Assembly (NCBI RefSeq): GCF_000787575.1
Contig: NW_012236515.1
Coordinates: 128,621 to 192,620, forward strand
From: Acytostelium subglobosum LB1
Lineage: Eukaryota; Evosea; Eumycetozoa; Acytosteliales; Acytosteliaceae
Length of the DNA stretch: 64,000 nt
Direction of reading: 5' to 3'
The first letter of the stretch is position 1. Every line of letters begins with the position of its first letter. Made by a program: the position numbers and the translations under genes. Under the pieces are notes generated by a model. The model worked only from the letters and a program-made list of their open reading frames with translations, had not been told where the DNA came from and did no database searches. Of this stretch, positions 44,301 to 57,731 are shown one piece after another.

Positions 44301-47300
44301 TCAAAGTTGGGGTTGGGCAACAGACTGACATCGCTCGTTCTCATGCGTACTGGCGTCACGGTGAACCGGTAGCCCCAGTCGCAGTTGGGCGAGTCTGAGT
44401 TGAAGATCATCCAGAACTGGCCAGCGTTGATCAATGTGGGCGGGAACGACGAGACCTTGCCGCTGTAGGACGCGATGTGGTCCGTGTAGCAGGGGTCATA
44501 GAACAGCTTGAGCATGCCGTAGCCCGGCTCAGTGGAGGTGCGGGCATCGAATGTAACCAGCAATGCCAGCGCACCCTCGATGCGAACGATCTTCTTGCAT
44601 TTGTGGTTCGGGGGATATGGGTGCGGGCTCTCCTCGGTCACGTGCGCCAGTGGCTCGTGAAGCGTCTCCTTGAGCTGAAGCATGCACTCCTTGACAAGCA
44701 CGTCGACCAGAGAGTTGGACGTGAGTGTGTTGGTCTTGGAGCGGAAGGACGCGCTGGAGATGCATGCCGAGTTGATTATCTGCAGCCACTCGTTCAGGTC
44801 CTCTTGCGATGCGGCCTGGAAAAGGTGGGTCTTGTTCGAGGCCACCGTGATCTGGAAGCAGAACTCCTTCTTGTTAAACAACTTGCTCTGTTTGAGTATT
44901 GGCACTTGAGTGACGGACACAATGTCTCTCAGGTCGATTGATCCAATGGGCGTCAACGTGTCCTTGGAGAACGTGTGTGTAGGCGTGCCGGCAGTCTGAG
45001 TCTTGTCCGTGGCGGAGGACTGAGTCTTCTCTGAGGACTTGTAATAGAATAGTGCGTCGCTGGACAGCACGACAAACACTCGCTTCCATAGTTTGATGAT
45101 CTTTTGTTGCTTCATCAGATTGCCCATTTTGAGAGGGTCGCCACTCAAAGTGTGTGTCGTAACCATGGCCGGCGCCATCACACCCGAGATCGTGGCAGGT
45201 GGCGACGTGAACTTGGAGCTCTTCCTGTTGTTCAGTGATGAGAGGCTGGCGCCATCCTTGCTGTTGCTGGTTGTCGGTGGTGCCAACAACAGGTCCATTG
45301 ATGAGGAGAGGGATTGAGTGATGGACGCGCCCATGTGTGTGGGGAGCGACGAGGACAACGACTTCTCCAATCGATCAAACGAAGTCTTCTTGTGGTCTCC
45401 TTGTTGCTGCATCGCTGGAAGATGATGGAAATGATTGTGATCGACAGGGGAGGTCTGTTGCTGGACCTCCTGAAACACCAGTGTCGTGAGCTTGGCATGC
45501 AGAAGCTTGAGGTTCTGCAAGTCCTTGCTGTTGTTTCCACCGGCCATGTTGAACAACTTGGTTACAATGCTGTTGCTGTAGTTGCCTGTGTTTCCATACT
45601 TGTGGCCCTCGCCTGCGCTGAGTAGCGAGGTCTGCAGAGTGAGCTTGAGTATGTATATCAAGTTCTTGGCACCGCCAAACGCAGTGTATGGTACGCGGAT
45701 ATTGTTGGGCAGTGAGATCAACAATGAGATCAGGGCTTTGCGCGCGAACAGGATTGATAGAGCCAACTCAGACGACGCGTCCAGTTGCACCAGTTGGGCA
45801 TGGGTGTACTTGCCAATCGACTGCAGCGGGTTCTTGGACGACTTGTCCGATGAGGGAGGGTAGATCAGCACCTCGAAGCATAGCCACCAGTCGAGGAGAG
45901 ACAGTGCGTCCTCGTCCAAGAGGGTGACCAACACCTGCTTGTGCTTCTTGTCAATGCTCTTGACGATGCCAACGTAGCCAATGATGCGATCCATGTCCAT
46001 CACCCAGTTGCTGCGGCCAAGGCCAAGCTTCTCACGCTTGCTCACCATCACAGCCATGCCAATCTGCACGTCGCCCCACTGAATGCGCTTGCCTTGAATG
46101 CCCTCCTCAGGGATATCATCCTCGGCCACCAACTCATCGTCTTCATTAGCTGTGGCGGTTTGACCATCGATTACATCATCGATCGGGTCGACTGGGTGAG
46201 TTGTCGCGGGGGTGGCGGTGGCGGGTGTTGAGGTAGCCGCTGCGGAGGCTGGAGTAGCTCCAGCAACAGACCCCATCGCGGTGACATTGACTGAGTTGTG
46301 CTTGGACTTGAGATCAGTACCACTCTTCTTGCTGAGTGAGTTGCCTCGCGATGATGACGATGAGGATGTTCCGGTGTGGTCGTCGTCTTGGGCAGAGTGC
46401 TTGCCATCTAGGCTCTCGTCGCCCTCCAAGTCAATCACGCCAATCTCATCAAACTCCTCCATTCCCATCATATCATCATCGTCTCCAGTGATTGTGGGCG
46501 GTACATCATCCAATGAATGAATGTGTGAGTGATCAATTGATGCCGCTGATGACTTGCCAAGACTTCCCTTCTTCTGTTGTTGGGCTTGTTGCTGTTGTGC
46601 CTGTTGTTGTTGTTGGGCCAGTGTGTTTGATTCACCCGAGATGAATAGACGGAATGTCGAATCATAGATGCGCTCCTTGAGCAGGAAGGACAGACGTTCC
46701 ATCTTCTCAATCTTGGGCTCGTCCAAGAATTGGATTGGACGACCCAACGCAAACTCCACGAGGATGGGGATCAAGCTCTCGTCCAATGCGTACCTTGCGC
46801 AATCACTATGTTTGAGTAGCGATCCAATGATGTTCATCACTCTCGCCTTGATGAAGAGGTAGATGTTGCGCTGATTGGTGCGATAGATCATCGATTGCGC
46901 GTTGTTGTTGTTGGACTTGGACGACGAAGTTTGAGAGGGCGATAGGAGTGGCGAGAGTGAGTTTGTTGGCGAAGTTGGACGCAGGAACACCGACAGGCTA
47001 GAGAGGATCGATGAGTATGATGGCAGGAATTGGCCAAAGTCCAACATAACCTCGGTGATTGGCTTGAGATGTCGACGATGATGGACAGTCTTGATCAGCT
47101 TGCCAATGTTGCTGTCGAGTAACACGCGACTCAAGTTACTGCGCTGTGAGTACTCGATTACTGTGCCCTGCTCCAGACGGCCCGAACCCAGGTCGACCTG
47201 TACTCTCGAGCCCACCCAAATGCCATCGAGATTGCCAGCCAACAGCGTGATGCTGGAGAACACCTGCAACAATGATTGGGTGACAGTCTGTGACGTGGGC

Positions 47301-50300
47301 TTCATTGTCTCCTGAACGATGGTCGAGGGCAGCAGCTTGAGACCGTCCTCAATGTACTTTTGCAGCGGCTGCTTCCACATAGGCGAGCGAAGCAGTAGAC
47401 GCAGCAGAGCGACTACCTCCGAGCAATAGGACAGCGCGTTGGAGGGTAGCGTCTTCTCCGCGTTGGACGCGTCCACGTGAGCTGAGGCTAGGGGAGTGAT
47501 ATCGTAGAGGAATGGCGAAGGCGAGCCAAAGTTGATAGAGAGCGACACACCGCTACCGAGGAGGACAGCGGGGAAGAAGTCGCCAAACACATTCTTGAAG
47601 GCCGTGCCCAAGATCTTGCCATTCTTTGTGAAGAACACCTTGCCATCCTTCCTGTTCCATCCGCAGCCCACGACATCATTGCGCGAGTAGCCCACCGAGT
47701 ATGATCGCGATCGATTTACATTGATCCTGTGGCATACCTTGTGACCATCCTTTGCCGAATAGCCGTAGCCATACTTCCATTCCCTGCAAGTACCAAGTTG
47801 GGACACGTGGCTGAGCGGGAATAGTCCAACAACACAGTTGATCGAGTTTGGATCAGTCGCGCCACCAGCGGGGGCTGGTGTGTCACTCTCGACTTTGACC
47901 TCAAAGTAGAACAAGGGCATGCAGTCAGGGATAGTGTTGTCGGCCTTGATGATGACCACGTCGCTCTGGGTTGAGTTGGTGACGAGCTTGGCATCGTTGG
48001 AGAAGCGGAGTGTGGGCGAGGCGTTGGTGCTCGCGAACACGTCCCAGCATGAGGGCAGGACACTGGCATGCTTGTCAAAGATTGAGTGGTAGGGTGCTTG
48101 GGATGTGAACAACTTGGTGACGTTGTGGCCATGTGCGGCATGATGGTTGCCACTGAAGAAGTACAGGTTGTAGTTGGACGACGTGATGAAGAAGCGTGGG
48201 TCGATATAGCGAGCCGTCTCGACCAAGTCCGACGAACAGCCCCAGTAGCTGATCGCGCCAATGATGTCGAGCAATAGGTTGAAGATGCTCTTGGAGAAGT
48301 GGGTGACATTGGCGGTCAGCGGGATAGGCGATGTCGTGGACGATGTGAGCGTGGGCGCGGGGGTGTGCGTGTGCAGAGCGGACGATGTCGAGTTGGACCG
48401 CTTGGACGACACGATCAGCTTGTGAGGCGACGTGAAGGGGAGTACGCGACGGAAGATGCGCAGTGTGATGCGACGGTGCGTGTCGTCGCCAACCTGAAGT
48501 ATCGAATGAAAGATGTTGAGGAAGGATGGTAACACAAGTCGCTGCTTGACCGAGTTGAACGCGGATAGTATGTGCAAAAGTGAGAGGCCATCGCTAAAGT
48601 CGTAGTTGAGGGTCGATCGCTCGCCACGCAGTATACGTCTACCCTTGTTGTTGGTAAACAAAGAGGTGGTTTGGGCTGGTGGTGACTGCGAGGGTGCGCC
48701 TGCACCGGCAGCCGCGCCGGGGAGATCTGATCCATGCCAATACGCCTTGTTCTGCTCTTGGAGATGTGCCAGCGATGACTCAAGCTGTGTCTCCATGAGG
48801 TGGAAGAAAGTGTCGCGAAGTGCCTCCAATGACTTGACCGTGGGGCCAAGTAGTCCAACCAGTTGCTGCTTGTTGCCCACGCCGCCAGTGTTGTTAGGAC
48901 CGCCATCAACACAGATGAGGCCGAGGAATCTGAACAAAGCCTTGGCATTGCGCTTCATTCTCTCCTTCTCCAGACGCTCCTCCTCAACAATGTTGTTGGC
49001 AAACAAGTTGTTACTGCTGCCGCCGCTGCCAATTGAGCTCGAGCTCTGAGTGTGCAGCAACACGCTGTGGTCACCCACGCCGCGATCGCTCATTGGCAAA
49101 GCGCTACTTGACCATAGTCCACCCCAGATCGAGTCATTGGTCATCAAATTGTGGATCTTGTTGAAGATGTCCACGGACATGAGGAGGTCGGCATCCTCGC
49201 TGGTGAAGTTGAGCGTGAAGGCATCCAGCGCGTAGATCTTGAGCGAGTAGTCGCTGTTGGGGTCCTGAAGCAGTGATGCAATGTCCTCCATAAGTGCGCG
49301 GAATGTCCGCTTGATGTCCTTGAGCAGACGTGTGCCACAGCCACGAAGGTGGTCGAGGTAGTGGAAGGGAGGCGAGCGTTGCCTCACCAGTCCACTGTTG
49401 CGCAGTGCTGGGCCAATGTAGCACAATGTCTCCTGCTTCATTGAGTGATCGGACGCGCAACGAAGTATGTCGATCATTGATTGAAGACCAATGCTACGCG
49501 TGAAGGCACGTGATCGTCGCGCTGCCAGTATCTTCTTGATGTCGTCCAAAGGTGCGTTGGACAGGACAAAGTTGTTGACTGTGCTAGATATCTCAGTCCA
49601 GAGCGCGGGATTGGTCAGTGCGGATGGTAATTGGGGGGATGTTGAAGCTGTCTGTACGGTGGCCGCTTGTGGCAAGGTCGCATTGGCTTCCAACTCGCCA
49701 GAGAATGATTGTAGCTCGAGAAGGAAGAGTGCCTTCTCAATGATCTTGTCTGAGATGTCTTTGTAGATAGTCTCCCAGAGTGCTGTGTGCATGCTCCTGC
49801 GCTTGGCCGAGTCGTCCTCGGTCGCCACGCTGGGGTTTCCGCCACCCCCGCTTCCACCACCATCACTACTGATGTTGTTGTTGTTTAAGTTTTCCTGATG
49901 TCTTTGAATGATTGTGATGCGTATCTGATTGACTGATCGCCAGACATCAATGAGTGGTTGAGGGGGCTTTGGTGAATCTGAGGCCGGGACCGAGGCTGAG
50001 GATTGGCCTTGGGCCTGGGCCTGAGCCGCAGCAATCATCTCTTTGTTTCGATATTGAATGACCTCCAGGGCAAAGTTCATTGCCATCTCTCCCAAGCCAA
50101 GATGTTTGATCATCGCTGCTATTGTGGCCTGTTGCGCGGACTTGATGTTGCTCTTGCCCTTGACCTTCTCGCCAGTTGTACACGTCCACATAAAGTCCGC
50201 CAGAGACTGTGAGTACAGCTCACCATTCCTTCGAGCCAGACTTGAGCAGAAACGTTGTATCGCGCGCCAGTGTGTGGCCTGTTGAGGTATCTGCCCAGGC

Positions 50301-53300
50301 TCCACGGGGTAGGGCTGAGGTTGCGGGTTGGGGTGCGGGGCAGAGGGTCCCTCGCCACTCACGCCAAACAACACGTGCGTGACGAACTCCTCTTCAATGC
50401 CGCTTAGGAACAGAGGCGACTCGAGCAGTTGACGATTCTCCAGCTCGAGGTCGGTGAGTGCGTCGCCGCTGATCAACGAGGCCGAGAAACGGCCTGCCAG
50501 GCAACACATAGTCTTCTCGAGGTGCGAGGACCATGGTAGCGAAGTCTTGTCTGAGTTGGGCATGTGTCCAATGATGTTGCATCTATAGCCCCAGAAGCCA
50601 TATGGGTTTGATGAGCTGTTGCTGCTGTGTGTCGCCGAGCCGGTTATGAACTGGAACACAAATGGTGTCGCCAGGAATCAATATGCGGCGCTTGGGCCAC
50701 TGCGATAGCGAGAACTGATCGATTGGCTCCTTTGACTCGGCTGCCTCAAAGATCTGAAGCAGGTCCTCAGACGTGCTGGTCGATGAGCGCTCATCAAACA
50801 CGAGGGACAGGAACACGGCGCCTGGGATTGACACGAGCTGGCGTGTGTTCATAAACGGGTGGTAGGGATGTGGCGACTCGGATATGCGACTGGGGCCCTC
50901 GACGAAGCTGCTGCGCTTCTGGAGTGGCTGGCGACCGAGCTCGGGCCGATTGAATAGCTTGGGCAGGCGGCGATTGACGCGGTCCACCACGCCAATCAGG
51001 GCGACGAGCGATGGCAGCAGCTCTTTGGCCAGCCATATGTGGTAGGAGAAGAGGAACAATGAATGAATGAGTGTAGGCAGCAATGCGCCGACCACTGACG
51101 ACTTGAAGTCGGTCAACAAGATTGATTGTTGATTGCGCTGGATGGACTCAGAGTCCAACACGCCCAGCAGGAGGTCCTTGCACTTCTCCATCAAAAGGCG
51201 TGCATAGGCGACGAATGCCTGAGATGGCGCTTCCGTGCCCACAACCGAGTTCTCCACACGAAGAATCAAGTCCTTCTGGATTGCGAGGAGTAGACGCATG
51301 GCTGGCGAGGAGGAGCTGAGTGGAGGGGGCGGAGCTGACGAGAAGAATGAGAAGCCAAGGTGTTGGGTCGAGTCGTGGCGCGAGAGTTGCGGGGCCAGAG
51401 TCTGCTTGGGGATGGTGGCTTGGGCTTCGATCAAAAGATGTTTGATTATTGGCACGAACAAGTTCATCGGGTCGAATGGTTTGTCGCTTGGATACTCAGT
51501 AGCACCATCAAAGTTGAACCACGCTGAATGGCGATGGTAGCTCCGAGACCAGCGGTGGCAGGGCAAAGAAGGACGCATTTGGATGGTTGGCAAGAAGTGT
51601 GAGCACAGAGTTGAGCAAGATTGAGTAGCCCTTCTCCTTCTGATCCAACATCGTTGCTGATTGATCGCTCGCGGACATGGCCGCCACGCGGTAGCTCATG
51701 ACTCGCTCCAACAGCATCTTTACAAAGCTTGCCTTGTCCAATGATGTTGGATAGAACAGGTCCAGGCCCAGTGTGAGCACCTCGCACGACTCCTCAATGA
51801 TTGAGTTGAGCTCGGGTAACGTGTGTGAGTCTCGCGAGGCACTACCCATGGAGGAGGAGGTACCGTATCCAATGCTACCCTCAATGCCATCGATTATGAA
51901 TCCAAGAAGAAGGTCGCGAAGTTGGTGCAGGAATGATTGATCGATGCACTTGAGGAGGGAGTCGCGTGAGCTGTCTTGGTAGTGCTGTTGGCTGCGCTCA
52001 AGACTGCGTATGTTGGACGTCAGTCGGAACAGGTTGACTTTGAGCAGGCGCAAGCAGTATATGATGCAGCGCAGAACATCGATGGACTTGGGTGTAGACA
52101 TCGCTGTCGACTGGCCAATGCGCATCACCTGCGATTGATAATGCTTGAGAATGTCGTAGAGTTGAGAGAATGTCTCAAAGTTGACCTCGACACTGTACGG
52201 CTCGCTCAGTTTGTAAAGGTGGTGCGTGGTCGATGGCGATGAGTTGTTGGAGTTCTCTGATGTCGACGGCATGTAATCGACAGCCAAACGGCTGAGTATG
52301 CCGAGCACGGTCGACACCACCTGCTTGGGATCCATCCCCATGTTATCATCGCTTTCCACCATCGATGTAGTGATCGTGGTCGATATTATCGTTGCTGTCG
52401 CTGTCGCGTTCGATGTTGTAGTGATTGTCGTCGACGACTTTGATGTACTTGTGTTTGTCGAACTAGTTCCAGGCTGGGGCTGTGGCTGGGTCTGAGGCTT
52501 GTTAGGGCCACCTTTCGCGCCACTGACACTTATTGATTGATTGGAAGTTAGTGATTGAATGAATGAAAGGTGGAGTGTAACACATACATTGATGCTGGGC
52601 TGGCGGAGGTTGAGGAAGACCGGGCGAATGGAACGGGGAAGTTATGTTTGGGGCCAAAGCCTTCGTTGCCATATCGGCCAACCTCGGACTCGCTGCTAGA
52701 GTAGTTCCAGATGACATTGTTGACGTAGTCATAGGTGGACGCGATACCAATTGGTTGGTTCTCCAAACAGTAGTTGCCCAACAACGAGCCGTCACTTAGA
52801 CTGAACGCGCGACACAGATAGCTCTTGATATCCGTGCTGTAATCGCCGGATAATGGAGGTGGCAATACGACCATCAGATAATGTCCGTTGGTGTAGAACG
52901 AGCCCGACTCGAGCACCGCTGGATTGAGCACCATCTCTTCGTTGACATCGGTGTCGGGGTAGTGCAGCTCGATGCGCTTCACGTGCTTGAACGCGACAAA
53001 TGGGTCGTACATGTCGACAATGAACTGTTTGTTGTTGTAGTTGTGGAAGCGTTGCAGCGTGAGGATGTAGAGGTAGCGGCCGTCCGTGAACATGGGCGAG
53101 CGCGTCGTGATCTGGTACTGTGGCGTCAGTGGGTTGGCATCCACCACGGACTGCGGCGTCTCGCTGCCAAAGGGCAGTGTGAGGTTGTTTGTGGAGGCGA
53201 ATGAGCCAGTGCCATCCTGCATCACGCGGCCCACCTCCTTGAGTGTGATGGGGTCGATAACAATGAATGACGCCTGGTCGGTGGAGGGCGAGCGGTAGTA

Positions 53301-55525
53301 CAGGTAGTTGCCAACGGATGCCAGCCAGCCCTTTTCTCGCGGGTACCAATGTCCGTTGCGTGCGTAGATCCTTCCTTGATGCGTGCCAAAGTAGCCGGTG
53401 CCTATCTTGGCCAGGCCACAAGAGTCGTGGATATAAATATAATCGCCATCCGAAGTGATTGTCGCGTTGTTCGTATGAGGCGATGACAAAAACGACAACG
53501 AGTCTTCTGATGCATTGTCATTCCAAAGTATTGGCCATGTTGCTACATCGATTGAGCGAGTTAGTGAGTGCATTGGGTGAGACTTGGGGAACTCGCGAGG
53601 ACTTACCAAAGAGCAGGTCTCGGGTTAGAGGACTGAGGGGAAGGTCGACCTTCCATTGCTCCAGTTGTCGGATGAAGGGGATCAGGCGTAAGGTCAACAT
53701 GTCCTTGTTCCAAACAGATGTGTCGGTTACTGTGATGGGCGTATTCAAATGATCATTCATGTTACCAGTGCTATTACTATGCGTACTCGACTTGAATGTT
53801 GATATATGTGGAGGATGTGATCGCTGTTGTTGTGTCTGCTGTTGTTGTTGCTGTTGCTGTTGTTGTGTCTGTGTGTTGCCACTGCTGTTGCCGTTGCCAG
53901 GTGCCAAGGTAGTGTCGCCAGTGGCTGGCAACTTGTCGGGCATTATTATCAAAGAGAGAGCGTAGAGTATTGCGCTGAGGGCGCCCTGACTCAGGGCAAG
54001 TGAAATGAGCGACTCCATGGACTCGCGCTTGATGTACATGTTGTTGGAGTTGATGGCCGACAGCAGCCACTTGGTCAGACTCTCGATGCAGTCCTGGGGC
54101 TCGCCAGCCATGGACAGCGGGGGCAGCTCGCGGATCATCGAGTTGAATGAGCGCAGCGTCGGCAGCGAGATGCGCTGCTCAAACACTTGCTCCTGGAGCG
54201 TTGTGATGAACAGGCGACAGGCGATACGGATAGAGATGGGTGGCGCATGCACCTTCTTGGTGCGTGTCTTTGCCTTGGAGTGATAGACCGAGTCGAACAG
54301 CTTCTTGCGCGCGATCTCTCGCTTTAGCGCCAAGTGTATGCGCTTCAGAATGCACAGTCGCTTCTGCAACAGCGTGGAGTAGTAGGCTGTGTTGACATTG
54401 GACTGCGAGTACAGGTCCTCGAGTATGAGCGATGTGGTCACTTGATGAGTGTGGAATGGATCCTCCTCGATTAGATACACAGGGATGTCCTGTCTATTCT
54501 TTAGTTCCTCGTGGAATGGGTTTGTAGTCGCTGTTGCCGCCGTCGAACCTGTTGCTGACGCGGCCACTCCCACCCCTGACGCAGTCGTGGCAACAACACC
54601 TTGCTGTCTCGATGTTGGTGGAGACATCCCTCCGACTGTTGGTGAACCTGGTGCTTGTTGAGGAGGCGACTTGTTGCTGCTGCTGCTACTAGATGTGTTC
54701 TCTTGCGCAACCATCTTTCGTTTGGACGCCACGCCATCGATGGCACTGCCACTCGTCGTGGTCGTCGTTGTAGTAGTTGTTGTTGGCTGTTGTCTTGGAC
54801 TATGTACACTGTTTAGTCGGCTTTGAGTGGCGCTTCTCGTGAAGATACTGCTGTTTGATGCCGCTGTTGTTGATGTTGCTGAGCCTCCTGCCGAAGTATG
54901 TATTGGACTTCCAAGCAATGACATTGTCGATGCAGATGTTGGTATCGACTTTGAAGAAGATAATGAATGAGTGTTCTGCTGCTGTTGCTTGACATTCGTA
55001 GGTTTGTTGTTTGAGACACCAAGCCCCTCGGCTTGTTGTTGTTGTTGTTGAACATCTACTTCCACACTACCACCCCCACTTCCATTGCTGTTTCCACCGT
55101 TTCCGCTGTTTCCACTATTGCCACTACTATTATTAATGCTATTGCTGTTGCTGTTGTTGTTGGCATCCAATGTGAACCTGTCCTTATAGGATGGGAAGAA
55201 TGATTGTTCTATTTGTTCGATCGCTTTGAAATGATCGGCATCTTTGAAGTTTGTGAGCGACTTGCTCATCAACATATAGTACTTCTCAATTGTGAATGAG
55301 TCATTGAATAAGTTCTCCTCTGGTATACATAGCCACACCTTATCATCGACACTGTTTGTTGTTTGTTTGTTGTTTCCAAAAGTGTTAGCCAACTTCCAAA
55401 TTTCCAACTTCCAACTTCCATTATCCATTATCCAACTTCCAACTTCCATGATGGTATCCATACCTTGTCAATGCTAATGTTCGAGGAGACAAGTCAATCC
55501 TCTCCTTTGCTTGCATGTTGCCCAT
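41369..55525 (-). CDS. Giant HECT E3 ubiquitin ligase with PH, SPRY and repeated PHPYP domains (HectPH1/HECTD4-like)
   Basis: Five exons (55525-55464, about 55352-53607, about 53540-52588, about 52530-43179, 43100-41369) encode about 4,600 residues. Start MGNMQAKERIDLSPRTLALT at 55525. In order: low-complexity N-terminus; helical region (54440-53960); a propeller-like segment (53540-52620, repeats such as DGDYIYIHDSCGLAKIGTGY); helical repeats; a SPRY domain (48020-47510: FYFEVKVES, CREWKYGYGYSAKDG, GCGWNRKDGKVFFTKNGK); two SH3-like pieces near 47190 and 46050; a PH domain (45130-44770: MGNLMKQQKIIKLWKRVFVV); three SPHPYP-type beta modules (about 50880, 44630, 43610), two ending WG(Y/F)RFTVTPV; and the C-terminal HECT domain with catalytic Cys in YLPEAKTCFFSLSLPNYSS. 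The ligase passes ubiquitin through that Cys. Two frame breaks (about 51530 and 50660) occur in conserved sequence, and the third exon joins the fourth near 52530. Confidence 0.92.
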
Positions 55526-56469
55526 TTTTCTAATCAAGGGCTGAGTCGCGTCTGTGTGGCTGTAGACTTGAATGAATGGAATGAATGAATGTTGAGATAT
55601 ATATGTATGAATGATTGATTGAAGTGATTGATGAATGAATGAATGAATATAGTCTATAGACTTCTCTCTGAGATGGCCAAGATGTAGATTTAGCTTTAAG
55701 TTTGAACGATGTTGTTATTGGGCCTTTGGATTGACATATATTGATCTGGTGAGAGATGGATGATTGATGCAACTTCTGTCATGGCATCGAAAGGGCAAAG
55801 GATTATGATGGAAGGCCAGGTGTATACCTTTAAACAACATCATCACTCGCTCTCTCTCTCTCTCTCCCATCCATCCATCCACTTGATGCCAGAGGGCGTC
55901 TTCGAAGAGACACCAACACCATCATCATCATAATTCATTCAATCATTCATCTGCTATTCAGCTGCTATTAATAAAGAAAGACCTTGAGTTGGATTCAATC
56001 ACCACATCATCTGGGTGTGAGTGGTCCACTTCAACAAACACACACACACACACAAACATAGCTCTACCTCTTTGATCAATCAGAGAGTGTGATTGATTAG
56101 TGGTGTTGTATGTGGGGGTTGTTGTTATCGACGACAAAAGGCAACTTGCCGCTGCATGCGTTTAATTAATTGATGTGACATCCTTCTAATGATTATTATG
56201 TATTATGTTTTGTTGTTGTAGTTGATAAGGGTACAAGAACATCAAGTCAGTTCTGTCAACGAAACTTTGAAGTGCGTCTTTAGACATTGTTGTTAATTAA
56301 AACTTGTTGAAATTTCGTTTGGAATTCTATTTGTTGTAAGATACAGGATCAACAGGAGATAAAGGCGCGCCACTTGAAGTTGTACTTTGGAACATTATAA
56401 CTGTTTGATTCATCATTTATACATTACATTCATACATACATACATACACAACAAACATAATACAATATA
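55526..56469. promoter_or_regulatory. Divergent promoter region between the HECT ligase and Hikeshi genes
   Basis: About 940 bases. It contains AATGAATG and TGATTGAT clusters (55560-55650), a CT repeat at 55848-55865, a CCAT repeat at 55867-55880, a CA repeat at 56038-56056 and the AT-rich Hikeshi 5' flank with CATACATACATACATACA (56430-56447). No gene is supported. Confidence 0.5.
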
Positions 56470-57292
56470 ATGTTTGGTTATTTGATATCAGGAAGACCTG
56501 TACAACCAAGTGTACAACAGATACAAACAGGAAGATACTTCTTTCAAGTATGTTTATGTTTACATTGATGTATCATGATATGATACAAGTAACTAACTAA
56601 CATACATACTAAATGTTGTAGATAGATGATGCCGCCAGTGTACATAACTTTGCTGTATTCCTTTTAGAACAGTAGTTGTATCGATGTCCAACAATGTAAT
56701 CATCTCCACTCCATCCTTTCTCATGTGTGTGAATGCGAAGATTGTTAAGATTGTTAAGATTGCCAACAATGCGAAGAATGTGGAGAATGCGATGAATACA
56801 AACATTGGCCGAATGAATGAATGAAAGAATGAATTACCTTACTAACCTGACACTTCACGCACTCACTTTAGGAACTTACCCGCTGAATATTGTGCAGCCG
56901 TATATTTGGGATTTCAACCTTATAGTCAATGGAACTATCTTGGACATATCAATCAGGCAAAGCCAAGTGCATTCTTCCGTATACTACAAGAGTCAGACAC
57001 GACAATGTCTGATGGATCAAAGAGTGTGGCACAGGTTGTAATCTCAATAGAGACCGAGGCCGAGATACAACAGAAGCAGAAACAGAACATTGGCAATGAC
57101 AACACAACTTTCAAACTGATAGACTTTAAGCAGTTTGCATTCAAAATGTGTCACAACTTTGTCAACTATGTCATGTCATTCTCTGGCACTGCCAACACGC
57201 CCTCCAACTCTGTTCCCATCGCCACAGTCGATCGTTGGTACGAGAACTTCCAAAAGAAACTTCAAAACGATGCATTATTCTGGAAAGATTGA
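56470..57292 (+). CDS. Hikeshi (OPI10 family), Hsp70 nuclear import carrier
   Basis: Exons 56470-56547, 56622-56671 and 56872-57292, all junctions in frame, about 182 residues against 197 in human. The start MFGYLISGRPVQPSVQQIQT is the family signature. The middle reads FAVFLLEQNLPAEYCAAVYL, then WNYLGHINQAKPSAFFRI, and the C-terminus ends RWYENFQKKLQNDALFWKD, matching the human KWYENFQRRL....LFWK end. Hikeshi carries ATP-bound Hsp70 into the nucleus during heat shock by binding FG-nucleoporins. The small 50-base second exon and two introns hide much of the gene from simple ORF finding. Confidence 0.93.
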
Positions 57293-57446
57293 TCATGAAC
57301 CTGGATCTGGATCTGGATCTGGAAATCATGTTCATTCACAGTCAATCACAATCAATCATACTCGCTGGAATAGATCTAGTTTAGTTTGATTTTAGATTAT
57401 TTATTAAGGTGGACGTTATCGTGGACGCTGCCAATCATTCATGCAA

Positions 57447-57731
57447 TTAAAAGAGTAGTAATAGAGATGCTATGGCTACTTGAGACAGTATCAGCAGCAT
57501 TGATGGTTTAAACCTCATGTTGGCCATATTTATATCGAAATAGTTTGTCTAAAATATTATTAATATTAATAATGTTAGGTCTGGATCACTCACTGATGGC
57601 TTGTTCCATCATTCCGTTGAATAAATTACATTTAAGTAGTCCATGTTCTCTGGATGGGCATTTGAACCAATGAACATCATTGATGTCATTATCACAACCA
57701 ATATTAATATTGTAATATATTGTAGTTTCAT
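57447..57731 (-). CDS. 67-residue secreted, probably GPI-anchored mini-protein
   Basis: Two exons of 102 bases each, 57731-57630 and 57548-57447, separated by an 81-base intron (donor GTAATT, acceptor TTTTAG) and joined in phase 0. Exon 1 is a signal peptide: MKLQYITILILVVIMTSMMF with a likely cleavage after IGSNA. Exon 2 ends in a hydrophobic tail (MLLILSQVAIASLLLLF) right before the stop, as in GPI-anchor signals. Between them only about 23 residues remain (HPENMDYLN joined to TNYFDINMANMRFKP), so the mature product would be a tiny surface peptide. Each exon is under 35 codons. No family is recognised. Alternatives are a two-helix membrane peptide, or a chance alignment of AT-rich ORFs, though exact splice phase, length multiples and both sorting signals argue for a gene. 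Confidence 0.6.

Noticed and set aside
44477-44941. 154-codon plus-strand ORF opposite the HECT ligase
   Set aside because: It lies wholly over the second PHPYP module and PH domain coding sequence and looks like an antisense shadow.
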